Source of the DNA: Bryum argenteum
Taxonomy: Eukaryota; Streptophyta; Bryopsida; Bryales; Bryaceae
NCBI GenBank assembly: GCA_037043015.1
Contig: CM073325.1
Location: 16,347,001-16,411,000, forward strand
Length of the DNA: 64,000 bases
Direction: 5' to 3'
The notes under the pieces are model-generated. The model made no database searches. It had not been told where the DNA came from and was given only the letters and a program-made list of their open reading frames with translations. Each line of letters opens with the position of its first letter. The stretch's first letter is position 1. A program made the position numbers and the translations under genes. Positions 1 through 11,410 of the stretch are shown piece after piece.

Positions 1-251
1 ATGTGACTGACCCCATCTACCCGGGAGGCAGCTTCGACCCCTTGGGCTTGGCTGACGACCCCGACACGTTCGCGGAGTTGAAGGTGAAGGAGATCAAGAA
101 CGGGCGATTGGCGATGTTCTCGATGTTCGGATTCTTCGTGCAGGCGATCGTGACCGGAAAGGGACCGTTGGAGAACCTGAACGACCACTTGGCAGACCCA
201 GTTGCGAACAACGCATGGGCATACGCCACCAACTTCACCCCCGGAAACTAG
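1..251 (+). CDS. LHCB: LHCII chlorophyll a/b-binding protein, 3' part only (window edge)
   Basis: This is the last part of exon 2 of a light-harvesting complex II gene. Its 5' part lies outside the window. The frame runs from a split GAT codon at the edge to a TAG at 249-251. The visible 82 residues include the third membrane helix, with the LHC signature [20 protein letters not shown], whose Glu and Arg/Asn bind chlorophyll, and end in NFTPGN. The protein sits in thylakoid membranes as an antenna of photosystem II. It is identical in protein to the same part of the LHCB gene at 1792-2719. That gene lies tail to tail with this one, and the two match for about 23 bases beyond the stop. In family terms this is a major LHCII (Lhcb1/2/3-type) protein; the exact subtype cannot be fixed. 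Confidence 0.95.
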   Translation, partial: VTDPIYPGGSFDPLGLADDPDTFAELKVKEIKNGRLAMFSMFGFFVQAIVTGKGPLENLNDHLADPVANNAWAYATNFTPGN

Positions 252-1791
252 AAATCTAAATTAGTCGAATTGATTCTAGAGGGAATGTGAAGCAATTGAT
301 AGAGGGAATGTGAAGCATTTCCTTCATTGTATAGTAGAGTGACCTATTTCCTCTTCTCTCTCTGGAGGTATTAAACATGAATAAAATTAGCCTCCTTACC
401 AAGCACATATTGCTCTTTCTTGCACATGTTTGTGTGTTCTATCGAATTTTTATCGAGTCAACCTTACCTTCTCTGGTATTAAAGCTCGAGACGTTTTGTC
501 AACATACATCAGTGCACCGCAGGACGAGAGGAAAATACACTTCGCAGAGTGTCAAACCCAACCAATCCTGAACTTCCGCTCTGGAGAAGGTTGACATCTT
601 GTTTTGACTTGAAATGAAATCATGGCCATTTCTTGACATCATGCACTACATTGCAGACGACATCATTTAACATTACAGAGGTCATATATTTTTACTTTAA
701 ACGAATCGAGGTTTCAATGATCACGGCGCCAATGGCACTCATCACGCTTCCATACTGACCTCAAGCACAACATTCAACAACCCATAGCGGCTCCACTCGA
801 CTGCATATACGTAAACTCCCAGTTCATAGCCGTCGAAATTGCACATCGGTTCAAACGACTGCTTCGATGTGCTGATCACCTGCTTCGAAAATCAGATCAC
901 CTGCTTCAAGTATCTTATCAACTCCTCCAATTATTTGATGCTTTGATACCTGCCTCGGTGCATGAAGACATGTATCGATGCTTCAATGACTAGGATGATT
1001 TTATCCATCACCTGCATCGTCGACTCTCTGATTTTTGCATGAACCATATGCAACTAATAGTACCGCGATGCAGTCAGGGGATGGAGTTGAGCGGGTGTGC
1101 ATTCAGAGATCCATATGCATGTAATGCCATCAAGCCTTATGCAGGCCATAGTTGTTATTCAACTGCAACAATTTTACGTGACATGTCTGACGTGTGCTAA
1201 ACTTAAATAGCGATGCCAATTCTGACTCTGATACGACGAAGGCCTCCCACCTTGCCATCTGTGACATCTGTTTCAGCTCTCTCCTCACGAGTCCATCGTA
1301 CCTCCCTTCGAAGATTCAATTTCATTTATTTCTCACAGTTAATGTAGGAGTTAATGATTGAAACATCGCATATATAACTCGGCTGTGCAGAGTGTACTTC
1401 TTCATTGTTGTTGTAATTACGTTATTGTATGATCCTTGTGCAATGGACACTAATTTTTCAGAGAAAGGTTGACTGATCGTATTTCATTGAAGTAGACATC
1501 TTACAGATAACAAAAGAATGTGCGGGTTCACTTTAAGACTCTATTGCATGGTTCTGAGTAATAGAATTCACGCGGACGAGTGATTCATCTGTGGATTTCG
1601 GTTTCCGTACACGGATACTCAGATACTGCAAGTGAAGATTTGAACAATAGGGATAGATATTCTTTCCGAATTTTCTGGGATCCGTAGACGAACGGGGACA
1701 AGCGCAATTTGGACAAAAACATTGAATTATCGTCGTATCTTACAACTTGCAAAAAAGTATCCTTCTCTATCAATTCGACTAATTTAGATTT
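252..1791. other. Intergenic region between convergent LHCB genes
   Basis: About 1.5 kb without a recognisable gene. It holds the 3' flanks of both LHCB genes. A short tandem duplication (AGAGGGAATGTGAAGCA, twice) lies at about 281-318. The right end (about 1769-1791) is the inverted copy of 252-274. No RNA gene or transposase was recognised. Confidence 0.6.
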
Positions 1792-2719
1792 CTAGTTTCC
1801 GGGGGTGAAGTTGGTGGCGTATGCCCATGCGTTGTTCGCAACTGGGTCTGCCAAGTGGTCGTTCAGGTTCTCCAACGGTCCCTTTCCGGTCACGATCGCC
1901 TGCACGAAGAATCCGAACATCGAGAACATCGCCAATCGCCCGTTCTTTATCTCCTTCACCTTCAACTCCGCGAACGTGTCGGGGTCGTCAGCCAAGCCCA
2001 AGGGGTCGAAGCTGCCTCCCGGGTAGATGGGGTCAGTCACATCTCCCAACGGTCCTCCTGCTACTCTGTATCCCTCCACGGCTCCCATCAGGATCACCTG
2101 GCATGCCCAGATGGCCAAGATGCTCTGAGCGTGCACAAGGCTGGGGTTGCCCAAGTAGTCCAAACCTCCGTCAGCGAAGATCTGAGACCCGGCCTTGAAC
2201 CACACGGCCTCACCGAACTTCACACCGTTCTTAGCCAACAACTCAGGGGTGAGGCATCCAAGAGCTCCGAGCATGGCCCAACGGGCGTGGATGACCTCGA
2301 GCTCCCTGTTGCGGGCGAAGGTCTCGGGGTCGGACGAGAGTCCGGCGGTGTCCCAGCCGTAGTCACCAGCGAACTCACCGTTCAAGTAGGAGGGGGTGTT
2401 CTCGGAGAAGGGGCCCAAAAACTTGGGGCGGTCAGCTCCATACCTGTTATACAGCACTAGACGTTCAGTACGCATGATCTCAATCCAGCAAATCGCATCT
2501 CACTACACAAACTGCCAATGCAACCATTCTCAGAGCTACATTGCATTGCAGAATCAGGAGGGCTTACCAGATGCTGTCGGAGGAGGAGGACTTGGAGGCA
2601 GTCTTGCGCATGGTGATGCGGGCATCGCTGGTGCCGACTTTACGAGCGAGCTCGTTAACGGGCTTGAGCAGGCTCTGCCCAGCCAAGGCTGTGGAGTGCA
2701 TGGCGGTAGCGGCGGCCAT
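1792..2719 (-). CDS. LHCB: LHCII chlorophyll a/b-binding protein, complete, 2 exons
   Basis: A complete gene on the minus strand. Exon 1 is 2719-2568 (152 nt) and exon 2 is 2443-1792 (652 nt), with a 124-nt GT-AG intron that splits the Trp codon of the WYG motif. The product has 267 residues, the usual length for precursors of this family. Residues 1 to about 37 form a Ser/Thr/Ala/Arg-rich plastid transit peptide. The mature N-terminus then has [10 protein letters not shown], the region where LHCII is phosphorylated at Thr. WYGADR (51-56) corresponds to the trimerisation motif WYGPDR, with Ala for Pro. Helix B carries [16 protein letters not shown], and helix A carries the EIKNGRLAM chlorophyll-binding motif. 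The C-terminus is TPGN. It differs from the gene at 8860-9881 at only two residues (KNG versus KSG, and the last residue N versus A). A TATA box and a CCAAT/GATA module lie upstream. Confidence 0.96.
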
Positions 2720-2807
2720 TGCAAATCAAAGAGTTCTACACTTAGGCAGTTATTGAAATGCAGGTGTAGAACTACAGACGGTGGTGAGTGTAGTGTCGGG
2801 CGACACT

Positions 2808-2813
2808 TTATAG
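2808..2813 (-). promoter_or_regulatory. TATA box of the LHCB gene at 1792-2719
   Basis: TATAAA on the minus strand, about 90 bp before the ATG, in the context GACTATAAA. The same word lies at nearly the same distance before the third LHCB gene. Confidence 0.7.
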
Positions 2814-2875
2814 TCCTGTACACTATCCACACTGAGACGGAACGAAGTGGAAGGGGCGATGTGAGGATCGAGCAG

Positions 2876-2886
2876 CCATTGGATAA
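2876..2886 (-). promoter_or_regulatory. CCAAT/GATA (I-box-like) module of LHCB promoter
   Basis: Minus-strand TTATCCAATGG lies about 63 bp upstream of the TATA box. It joins a GATA/I-box (TTATCC) to a CCAAT box, a combination known from light-regulated CAB promoters. The identical 11-mer lies at 10098-10108 upstream of the third LHCB gene, although most of the sequence between differs. Confidence 0.55.
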
Positions 2887-3684
2887 AGTGGAGAGCGGAG
2901 GGATTTCCGGGCGATTTCCATATCCAGAACTGTAGCTTTGTTAAGTTGGTGCATTAGCATACTCCTGGCCGTGGATGAATTGTGGAGCATGGGTCCAAAT
3001 CTGAGACTTGTTACAACCACATGTTGCGAACATTCTCTTTTGCAGCGACTAATTTCTATTCTGGGGTCGCCGTAGAAGTCATTGAATGCTTCGGCGAGCT
3101 TACTCGTGTTGCCCATTCTTGTGTGTTCGATGCTCCTGACAAGAAAACTTTGCTGGTGTCCGTCAGCCATTGGCGCAGTCGGAGAGATCTTTCACAGAGA
3201 TTCGTTCTGGTAGAGGTATATTCATGCGTAAGTGCTCCTTTCATGGTTGCTACCAGTATGAGTAAAGTGCCCAAGCAGTAAAGATGAACCTTTTATGGAA
3301 AGTGAATCTCATGATTTTAAGTTTTTACTTTTTTGGAACCAGACAATGAATTTATTGTTGGAGAAAGGGTTATGAAAATAATTGCCTGGCGGCGATCATG
3401 AGGCTAAACTCGTTTTGTTTTCTTTTTCATTTTTTATATGAGCGTAATGAGCTTAGTAGAACAGGTTTGGTTTGGGCAGTAAAGAAACTCATCGAGGGAT
3501 TAAATCTGCAACGTCATGGCAACAATACCCTTTGGGTTTCTCATCACCAGAGTGTTAATTCAAGATCATATCAAATTCTTATTATTCACCACTCGGTAAC
3601 TCAGCTTAGATCATTTTTTTCCCTTAAAGTTTGGCGAAGGTGGAAAGGTTTAGAAAGGTCAAATTTGTTTACTTGAGAATTTTA
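2887..3684. other. Upstream flank of LHCB, no gene seen
   Basis: About 800 bp of LHCB upstream sequence grading into AT-rich intergenic DNA. The short open frames here lack family resemblance or codon bias and were not called. Confidence 0.5.
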
Positions 3685-3856
3685 GGGATGCTTTACATGG
3701 GGAGTCAAGCCCTACATGGGACCGATGGAGAGCAAAAACCATATCAATGTGATTGGTTCATTTTTTGAACTACAAGTAATGGACCAATCACATTAAGAGA
3801 AATTTTACCCTTTTTTGTGCCCCATGCTTGGTGTGACTCCCCATGTAAAACGTCCC
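3685..3856. repeat. MITE-like palindromic element, copy 1 of 3
   Basis: A 172-bp element with imperfect terminal inverted repeats. The left end begins GGGATGCTTTACATGGGGAG and the right end finishes TGACTCCCCATGTAAAACGT followed by CCC. The interior contains the palindromic pair TGTGATTGGTTCATT and TAATGGACCAATCACA. Related copies lie at 10206-10363 and 37611-37774. It has no coding capacity and is a non-autonomous DNA transposon by structure. Confidence 0.75.
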
Positions 3857-4915
3857 AGAATTATCATAGTGAAATTATGACTTTAAAAGATTATCACATC
3901 TAAAATGGTTTTTGGATTGTCACATTACTCTACCTATATCACAAGCTAACTGGTGTTAACCTCAATTCCGTTAATTTGGCAATATTCTGGTAAAATGGCA
4001 TGATTTAATGTGGAAAAAATGAAAAAAACAACACTCGTTTTTGTCATTTTTTGACATAATAGAGCAAATTTTTCTGAGTGGCCGCTCAAAACCGGAGATA
4101 TTTCTGAGCGGCCGTTGAGAAAAAACTGCCCTTCGGCAGAATTTGAAGGTCAAAATTCATCAATTAGTGTGATGTTATGGAATTTTTGATGATATTACAG
4201 AAATTTGTTGATATAATGGAAGATGTGGGTGATATAAAAAAATGTGCCATTTTGCAAGCATAAATCTTTTAGATTTTGAGTTCAAAAATATGCCGGTAAA
4301 ATGGCACGTTTCAGAAACGCGACCAAATTGGCACAACATGGCTTTGGCAATATGGCACAAGGAATTGTGCCATTTTAACGAAATTGAGGTTTGTTACATA
4401 CATTCCGTATATTTCCACACGAAGAATGTTAAAGCCAATCCCAAAGTGAAACATGTCATAAGAGGAAATTACTCTAACCGTTCTAATTTTACAAAATTTG
4501 TCAATAACAATTAATTTCATTGTTACAAGGGACCCATCATTTCACTCATAAAGTGAACAAAAAAGTGACTGTCAATAGGAATGTCTTACATCTCACAATT
4601 GGTTAAGGAATTTGACAATGAGATTTGATAAACACATATACATAGGAGTTAAGTACTAGGTCTTACAGTTTTACACCTAAAGTTTTGTGAAAATTTGAAG
4701 TCTTCCACCTTGCATCAAAAGTGAATAGTTCTTGTCAGTTCTCATACTTTGTGATAGTTTGAGGCCTAGTCAACTTTAGGAGTTAAGAGGAAATCGTGGA
4801 TAGTGTTGATATAGAAAAAGTGAGGAAAGGAGGAGTGAGACATTATACATGAGAGCCACATCAAGGTGGAAAGTTTACCACACACATACCGAGAATGTTT
4901 ATATGTTTATCGGTC

Positions 4916-5088
4916 CCTCTACACGGCGTTGGCCTTGCAAAGCCCATTCTCTTCTCGTTTGCAAGTCATTGGTATCATACAATGATTGGCAAAACTAAGT
5001 ACAGAAAAACATAGTTTACCTTTAGTCCTCTACAGGGAGTTGGCCTTGCAAAGCCCACTCTCTTCTCGTTCGCAAGTCATTGGTATCA
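4916..5088. repeat. 62-bp direct repeat pair
   Basis: The segment 4916-4977 recurs at 5027-5088 with five mismatches; both contain TTGGCCTTGCAAAGCCCA. The second copy lies in the 5' part of the broken Tc1/mariner-like transposase frame, so part of that element was duplicated after or during its decay. Confidence 0.8.
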
Positions 5089-5850
5089 GTGATGCATTCA
5101 ATACTCAAGTTGGAATATACTTGAGGGAAGAGCTTCATGTTTGTGTGAGCGATCGTATCGTGAGGAGAGTGTTGCAAAAAGCAAGTTTGAAATGTAAAGT
5201 GAAGCAAAAGAAACCAAGGCTTACACTTCTTCAAATTAAGCAACGATTAGAATTTGCTAAACGTCATTGCCATTGAACTCATGATGATTGGGATTGTATA
5301 GTATTCTCAGATGAGACGAAAATCAACAAATTTTGTTGTGATGGTCACAGTTGGTGTTGGTTTCGTAATGAAGATAGTAGAAGTACATAAATATTACAAC
5401 AAATTGTCAAGTTTGGAGGTGGCGGAGTGATGATGTGGCCCTAGTATGATGTGTAGAACTGAGGGATGTACGGACCAATACACGTTTAGAACGAGAGTTG
5501 ATTCATATGCTCCACCCATACACCCATACGATTTGGATCCTACCAATTTGATTTTTCAACATGATAATGACCCAAAACAGACATTGTTGACTGAATTTAC
5601 TGCAATTTTCTAGAATTTATTGTTTTGAAGTAGTCGACCCAATCTCTGAACTTGAATCAAATCGAACACTTATGGGCAACTTTAATAGGTTGACTAAACC
5701 AATATGAGAGACTTCCCAGAGGAATGTTGGAATTGTAGGCTCCGCGTGTTGAGGATTGTTGCGCTTCAATTACTCCCAATGAGTGTGAGAACTTGTATAG
5801 GAGCATGCCTAAGCGCAGTGCAGTTGTTATAGCTGCTAAGGGTAGGTAGA
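4986..5850 (+). pseudogene. Tc1/mariner-like transposase remnant
   Basis: A decayed DDE transposase. An open stretch (4986-5275) encodes an HTH-like region with RIVRRVLQKASLKCKVKQKK and QRLEFAKRHCH. A stop follows, then conserved Tc1 blocks in the same or shifted frames: DDWDCIVFSDETKINKF (first catalytic Asp), GGGGVMMW, FQHDNDPKQT (second Asp) and LNQIEHLWATL, which corresponds to SPDLNPIEHLW around the third acidic residue. At least five stops or frame breaks interrupt it. It is a dead copy. Terminal inverted repeats could not be located with confidence. Confidence 0.85.
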
Positions 5851-7177
5851 CAAATTTTTAGCTTCATTCCAGCTTGTGTGAGCAAAATTTAGCTTTAGAT
5901 TGATTTTTACTTTATTTTTGTTTGTACGTGCATGCTTGTGTGTAATTGGCCTCAATTCCATGGAAGTATGACTAAATAATTGCAATGTTAATCCCTATGT
6001 TAATCCTATGCAAGTTATGGTTTGATTTTTTATGCATCCAATTTTCTTACGATACATTATAAAAATTCACTAAGTAATCCCCAGTTTGAACCCCAGTCGG
6101 TCCCAATCCGTCGTTTCGTACCGTGATTTCAGTTATCCGCTAAGTAGAACGGATAATTGAAATGCACCAAACTGGGACGAGATGCTAACTAGGGACCTTC
6201 ACACACAAATGAACAACAATGGTGCTTGTTCGGTCTTACGCACATCATATTGCAAACTGAGCACCAAGTTGAACTGGGGACCAAAATCTAAAAACCATCA
6301 AAATCATGCATTTTTGACTTTAGTCCCTCGTTCGATCTTAGAGTAAAAATCTGGTGCCCAATTCGACATTTGATCCCTAGTCCGAACAAAATTGGGTGTT
6401 TTGGTTCCTAGTCCGTCGTACTTAGCAGATTTCTCTACTGTTCGTTGAATTTCAACATAATGTGCATGTACTCAGTTTCGGCAGTCACTGCAAACGACAA
6501 ACCTTGCCCCTCACGTTAGTACAGTAACGAGAGCAGTCAGTGTGGGCCTCAGGCATTGAGGTCCATTTGTGTAAGAGACCATTGATTCACATGTTGAGCT
6601 ACTTTGAGAGCTCCAGCGGTGCCACCATTTCTTGTGGTGCCAGCTCCAGCTCCCCTGCTGCAAATCATTTACTGCTCTGCTGCTTTGCCCTGTTGCTTTA
6701 GAATGGGATTTTTCTATTGTGTCCATGGGAGGATATGTTTTATTCTCCAATGGCAGGGCAGTGTTAGATTTTCTTGGGCCGTGTATGGCTACCTGTCACA
6801 GCTATTCACATGTTCAGGTGCAACTCCTTACATGCACTCCAATGGAATGTGGACAGAAAATGGGTTGCATGTCCTGAAATGCCTCTTTCAAAGGCATGGC
6901 TGGTCTTGGTGTGCATGGTCACAATTGACCGGTCAATCGTGACTTCAAGTCCCATGCTGACTTGGTGAAGTTCACTCGACTATGCTTAGGTTATTGAACC
7001 TTGTTGTATGAGTATTCTCAAAGCCTATTATTGTTTGTGATTTCTTAAACTTACACTATTTAAATGAGAAAGACGTACTTGTTATGAATGAGTTAAAACC
7101 TATTCTATGGCTTGTGGTCATAGTACTTATAATTAACAAAAATTTGGTACTTTATATACAATGACTTCTATAATAAT
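5851..7177. other. Intergenic, no gene seen
   Basis: About 1.3 kb. Around 6070-6440 there are several repeated words of the type TTGGTCCCTAGTCCG and CCCAATCCGTCG in both orientations, suggesting an old fold-back repeat. No coding sequence was recognised. Confidence 0.45.
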
Positions 7178-7914
7178 TTAACCCCTAAATATCCACGGCC
7201 ACCAAGATGGCTTTTTGTGATTTGGGGCAGCCTAGAAGGAGTTATTAGTAGTGTCTTTGCTTTAGGTTTTTAATGGGTGCACCCTATATTGCAAAGTTTA
7301 TGTGGTAAAATTTGCGAAGTCAAATTTGAGTTTTAGAACCTTCATTTAGAAGTTTTTGGTTTCAAGTTTCAGGCGGGCGAGTTAATTTAGTCTATTAGTG
7401 GCATTCTTGATTAAAATATGTGCATAAACAAATCATTACTAAAGTTCCAAAGTGACCCAAGTCAAAAAGTATGAATTTTGCTACGGCACCTTCCAAATAT
7501 CACTTCACAATTTATAGTAGGTTCCAAAATTCGACGAAATAGGAGATCGAAATTCTTTCTCTCAAAATTCACAAACTTGAAGGCACCTACTCTCAATTTA
7601 ACTTTTTCGTAAACCAAATATATTCTTGGAGTATCATTCTTCAAGTTTCCCTGTGCACCATGGAGACAATGTCTCACAATAAATGCGCAAATAAACTTTT
7701 GCACCGACTATAAACGTTACAATCTCTCAAATGGTGCAGAGCCAACGGTTGAAAATTTACATGGTAGTGCTGATAGTAGGTAGATTCGAGATCCTACTGT
7801 TGAAACTACAATAGAACAGTAAGAAAATTGACTATACCTCAATTTCAACATGGTAGATAATTACAATTTTTGGTTATAGAAGTCCACAGAAATGCTTGGA
7901 TTTTTAGGGGTTAA
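7178..7914. mobile_element. TTAA-bordered piggyBac-like non-autonomous element (737 bp)
   Basis: The element begins TTAACCCCTAAATATCCA and ends TGGATTTTTAGGGGTTAA, so the terminal inverted repeats match at 17 of 18 bases and both ends carry TTAA. TTAA target sites with termini starting CCC are the hallmark of the piggyBac superfamily. No transposase is present. Interior words (GGTAAAATTTGCGAAGTCAAATT, shortened here to its start; CAAAGTGACCCAAGTCAAAAAG) recur in the elements at 34.7-36.8 kb. Confidence 0.65.
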
Positions 7915-8859
7915 ATATCTTGTATGCATGAACATGATATATCGATGCATTAGTGGTACGTTCATTTGCTTCTTTTGTTGATTCGACCCCTATAATAAAC
8001 TATAATAAACTAACTAGAGGTGTCTTCTTCGAGAACGTTCTAAGAGTATCCTTGTTTTAGCATTCAGTCAATTTCAAAAGAAGCAATATTCGTTGTACTT
8101 ACAATTGTAAACACGCAGAATAAACTTATATGAATACATTTCAGTACAATTCAGGAGTAAAGTAAATCGAAGTTAGCTTCGTAGCAGCATACAAGAGAAG
8201 GTCGAATTTTTTTGAGGTGTGTCAAAGCAACAATTGAAGGTATTCATATATGATCTACCAGTATGCATGCATACCGGGAGATTTCACTTTCAGAAGAACA
8301 GGAGCATAGGTATCGTACAGGTGAGATCGACATTGAACTGAATTATTTATCTGAATGTTTCTCAAATCGTAAGAAGAGCGCCAATTTTCATTCATTCCCA
8401 TTAATCAGACAACACTGGAATCATTCGCTTATGCATTGCACATTACTCGCAATGAGCGTAGTACTAACCAATGGAAGACTGTTGGTTGATCGACAGTGGT
8501 TAAGGAACCTGCCTACTTCATCTTCCACCTCGTAAACTCTCACGAGTAGCGTAGACAATGTGCCATCTAATAAGCTACATCAGACTGGAGACAGATCCCG
8601 GACAGAAAGACGACCTACTATCATGTCACATCACTTAAGACAAGTGGCTTAACTTCAGCAATCACGACATTACTGAAAGGAAGTGACCATCACGAGCACG
8701 GTGTGCAGCAGAAACAAAGTATTAGGTGGAAATACCAGTTTATTCACATTTGGCATCTCCCAAGAGAAAGGAGTGCGACAGAAAATTTCCCGAGCCATGT
8801 CGCTCTGCTATACAATGAGGGATCTGCTTCACATTCTATCATTTCGACAAGTTCCCGCT
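7915..8859. other. 3' flank of the third LHCB gene
   Basis: About 950 bp without a recognised gene. The part next to the LHCB stop is presumably 3' UTR. A 90-codon open frame at 8263 has no recognisable features. Confidence 0.4.
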
Positions 8860-9881
8860 CTAGGCTCCGGGGGTGAAGTTGGTGGCGTATGCCCACGCGT
8901 TGTTCGCAACTGGGTCTGCCAAGTGGTCATTCAGGTTCTCCAACGGTCCCTTTCCGGTCACGATCGCCTGCACGAAGAATCCGAACATCGAGAACATCGC
9001 CAATCGCCCGTTCTTGATCTCCTTCACCTTCAACTCCGCGAACGTGTCGGGGTCGTCAGCCAAGCCCAAGGGGTCGAAGCTGCCTCCCGGGTAGATGGGG
9101 TCAGTCACATCTCCCAATGGTCCTCCAGCCACTCTGTATCCCTCCACGGCTCCCATCAGGATCACCTGGCATGCCCAGATGGCCAAAATGCTCTGAGCGT
9201 GCACAAGGCTGGGGTTGCCCAAGTAGTCCAGACCTCCGTCAGCGAAGATCTGAGATCCGGCCTTGAACCACACGGCCTCACCGAACTTCACACCGCTCTT
9301 AGCCAACAACTCAGGGGTGAGGCACCCAAGAGCTCCGAGCATGGCCCAACGGGCGTGGATGACCTCGAGCTCCCTGTTGCGGGCGAAGGTCTCGGGGTCG
9401 GACGAGAGTCCGGCGGTGTCCCAGCCGTAGTCGCCAGCGAACTCACCGTTCAGGTAAGAGGGGGTGTTCTCGGAGAAGGGGCCCAAAAACTTGGGGCGGT
9501 CAGCACCGTACCTGTGACACGATACAAAGCTTGGAGTTGTTATGTGTGCAAGGAGCAAGAATAGACATTAAAGTGAAGCAACGCCACAGAAAGCAGTGCG
9601 TCTCAGGGCATACTGTTTCACGATGAGCAGCACTCGACCTCCCAAGGCCACGACCACGCAATGTTTCATTCCCAGGAAGTGTACATCATTCGGAATGAGG
9701 CAATGTGGGCAAAGTAAGAGATGGCTCACCAGATGCTGTCGGAGGAGGAGGACTTGGAGGCAGTCTTGCGCATGGTGATGCGGGCATCGCTGGTGCCGAC
9801 CTTGCGGGCAAGCTCATTGACGGGCTTGAGCAGGCTCTGCCCAGCCAAGGCTGTGGAGTGCATGGCGGTAGCAGCGGCCAT
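8860..9881 (-). CDS. LHCB: LHCII chlorophyll a/b-binding protein, complete, 2 exons
   Basis: The third LHCB copy. Exon 1 is 9881-9730 (152 nt) and exon 2 is 9511-8860 (652 nt). The 218-nt GT-AG intron has the same position and phase (inside the WYG Trp codon) as the intron of the gene at 1792-2719, but a different length. The product has 267 residues. The transit peptide and first 51 residues are identical to the other copy despite synonymous changes (for example GTC AAT versus GTT AAC). Two replacements remain: KSG instead of KNG, and a final Ala instead of Asn. Helices B, C and A and the chlorophyll ligands are intact. Its role is LHCII antenna in thylakoids. A TATA box and CCAAT/GATA modules lie upstream, so the gene looks active. 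Confidence 0.96.
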
Positions 9882-9980
9882 GGCTACTGCAGCTTACGAA
9901 TATTGCGAGGCAAAGAAGGAGAGAAGATGGGGAGTATAACTTCAAGCGGAAAATGCAGGAAGAGAAGTATGGTGGGGGAT

Positions 9981-9986
9981 GGTTTA
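9981..9986 (-). promoter_or_regulatory. TATA box of the LHCB gene at 8860-9881
   Basis: TATAAA on the minus strand, 100 bp before the ATG, in the same GACTATAAA context as at 2808-2813. Confidence 0.7.
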
Positions 9987-10047
9987 TAGTCTCGACTACA
10001 AAACTGAGAATTGTGACACTGGCTGGTCGAGCAGCGGAGGACGCGCT

Positions 10048-10108
10048 CCAACGGATAAGGTTGTGGCATTGGCTGGGAGGGATGCCAAGAACGAGCTCCA
10101 TTGGATAA
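10048..10108 (-). promoter_or_regulatory. Duplicated CCAAT/GATA modules of LHCB promoter
   Basis: Two related words lie on the minus strand. TTATCCAATGG (10098-10108) is identical to the module of the sister gene. TTATCCGTTGG (10048-10058) is a variant of it. They are probably light- or clock-response sites of the CAB promoter type; that role is inferred from motif resemblance only. Confidence 0.5.
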
Positions 10109-10205
10109 GAAGGCTTCTGGCTTAATATTAAAACATTATTTATTCCGTAGCCCAAGTTGTTTTACATTATTCTGATATCAATGTGTAACCACCCAATTTG
10201 ATAGC

Positions 10206-10363
10206 GGTACGTTTCACATGGTGAGTCAAGTTGTTGTAGAAAAGCTAAATTCCTCACATGTGATTGGTATTATTTCCTGAAATATCTCAAATGGAATAAT
10301 CACAAGAGAGAAATTATCCCTCGTTAGGCCATGAATGGCTTGACTCCCCATGTAATGCATCCC
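10206..10363. repeat. MITE-like palindromic element, copy 2 of 3
   Basis: 158 bp. The left end includes ACATGGTGAGTCAAG and the right end GGCTTGACTCCCCATGTAAT then GCATCCC. It is related to the elements at 3685 and 37611 and is the most diverged of the three. Confidence 0.65.
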
Positions 10364-11410
10364 TTAACGACTCTCAAGGACTCTTCGCACAAGGAGAGCA
10401 ACTCCTAAGGTAAATGCACCTAATTCTAGACAACTCTTAATACGCTCCCCTTTATTTTGACTCAAAGTTCTATATATTATGTTGATGATGAATTTCGAGA
10501 TATATATGGACTAGGAAGGGTTTCATATGAAGTTACATAAATGTAGACATTACGAAATACTATATTACTTAATGTACTATCATGTATGAGTCATGAAATC
10601 TATTTGTAGGATGGTACATACATACAAATTAGGCATTTGTGGCAATTAATCAAGGCGTAAATGTTTTTGTTTTCTACATACCTTGGTCCTTGAAACGAGA
10701 TGAACTCTTCACCCCTTTCTAAGAAATAATTATTTGCCTTTGGGAGTATTATTTTTTAGATTAAGTTCAGTCATTAATGTGAAAAGGACATTCACAAATT
10801 TAAAATTGAGCATCTGCCCATATTTAAGTTTCAATATAGTTACATGATTCAATGCATGTGTGCTATCGAATACAAAAGGTTGAAGGATAGTTAGAGATGT
10901 ATTATATATGGTTCATGGTCTTCATTTTGTTGCTCATAGATTTGGTCCATAAGTGGTAACTAGGCCTACATGTTTCTAATATTTATGATAAATGATATAG
11001 AATTTGTAGCATAATAAAAAATAATTGAATTTTGAGCCTTATACGTCCCAACCTACTTTTTAGCTGAAAAACAAAATTTATAAAAAAAGTGTCATAGATG
11101 AAATTGAGATAAGTTTTTTAATTGTACAATGTTGGAGTAGACCTATGGTAGGTCATGTGCACGAAAATTTGACTTAATAGAACTTCATAGATTTCAAGAT
11201 TATAACATATTTGTACTTAAATGAGATTTTTAAAAAATCATTAATTTCACTTTGAAGTGATAATTCTACCAACAAAGCCTCTACAATGTTATAGTCTTGC
11301 AATCTAAAGAGATCCAATTCTAAAAGACCAAAAAGAGTTATCGAAAAAAATTCTTGGCTCAAATAATAGCCTCGCAATGTGTGAAAATTGCCACTAATTC
11401 TACAAACATC
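10364..11410. other. AT-rich intergenic, no gene seen
   Basis: About 1 kb of AT-rich DNA. No coding sequence or RNA gene was recognised. Confidence 0.5.

Noticed and set aside
8683..9564. 293-codon plus-strand ORF (and the similar one at 1855-2460)
   Set aside because: They are antisense to LHCB exon 2. The minus-strand frame has full family identity, so the plus frames are shadows.
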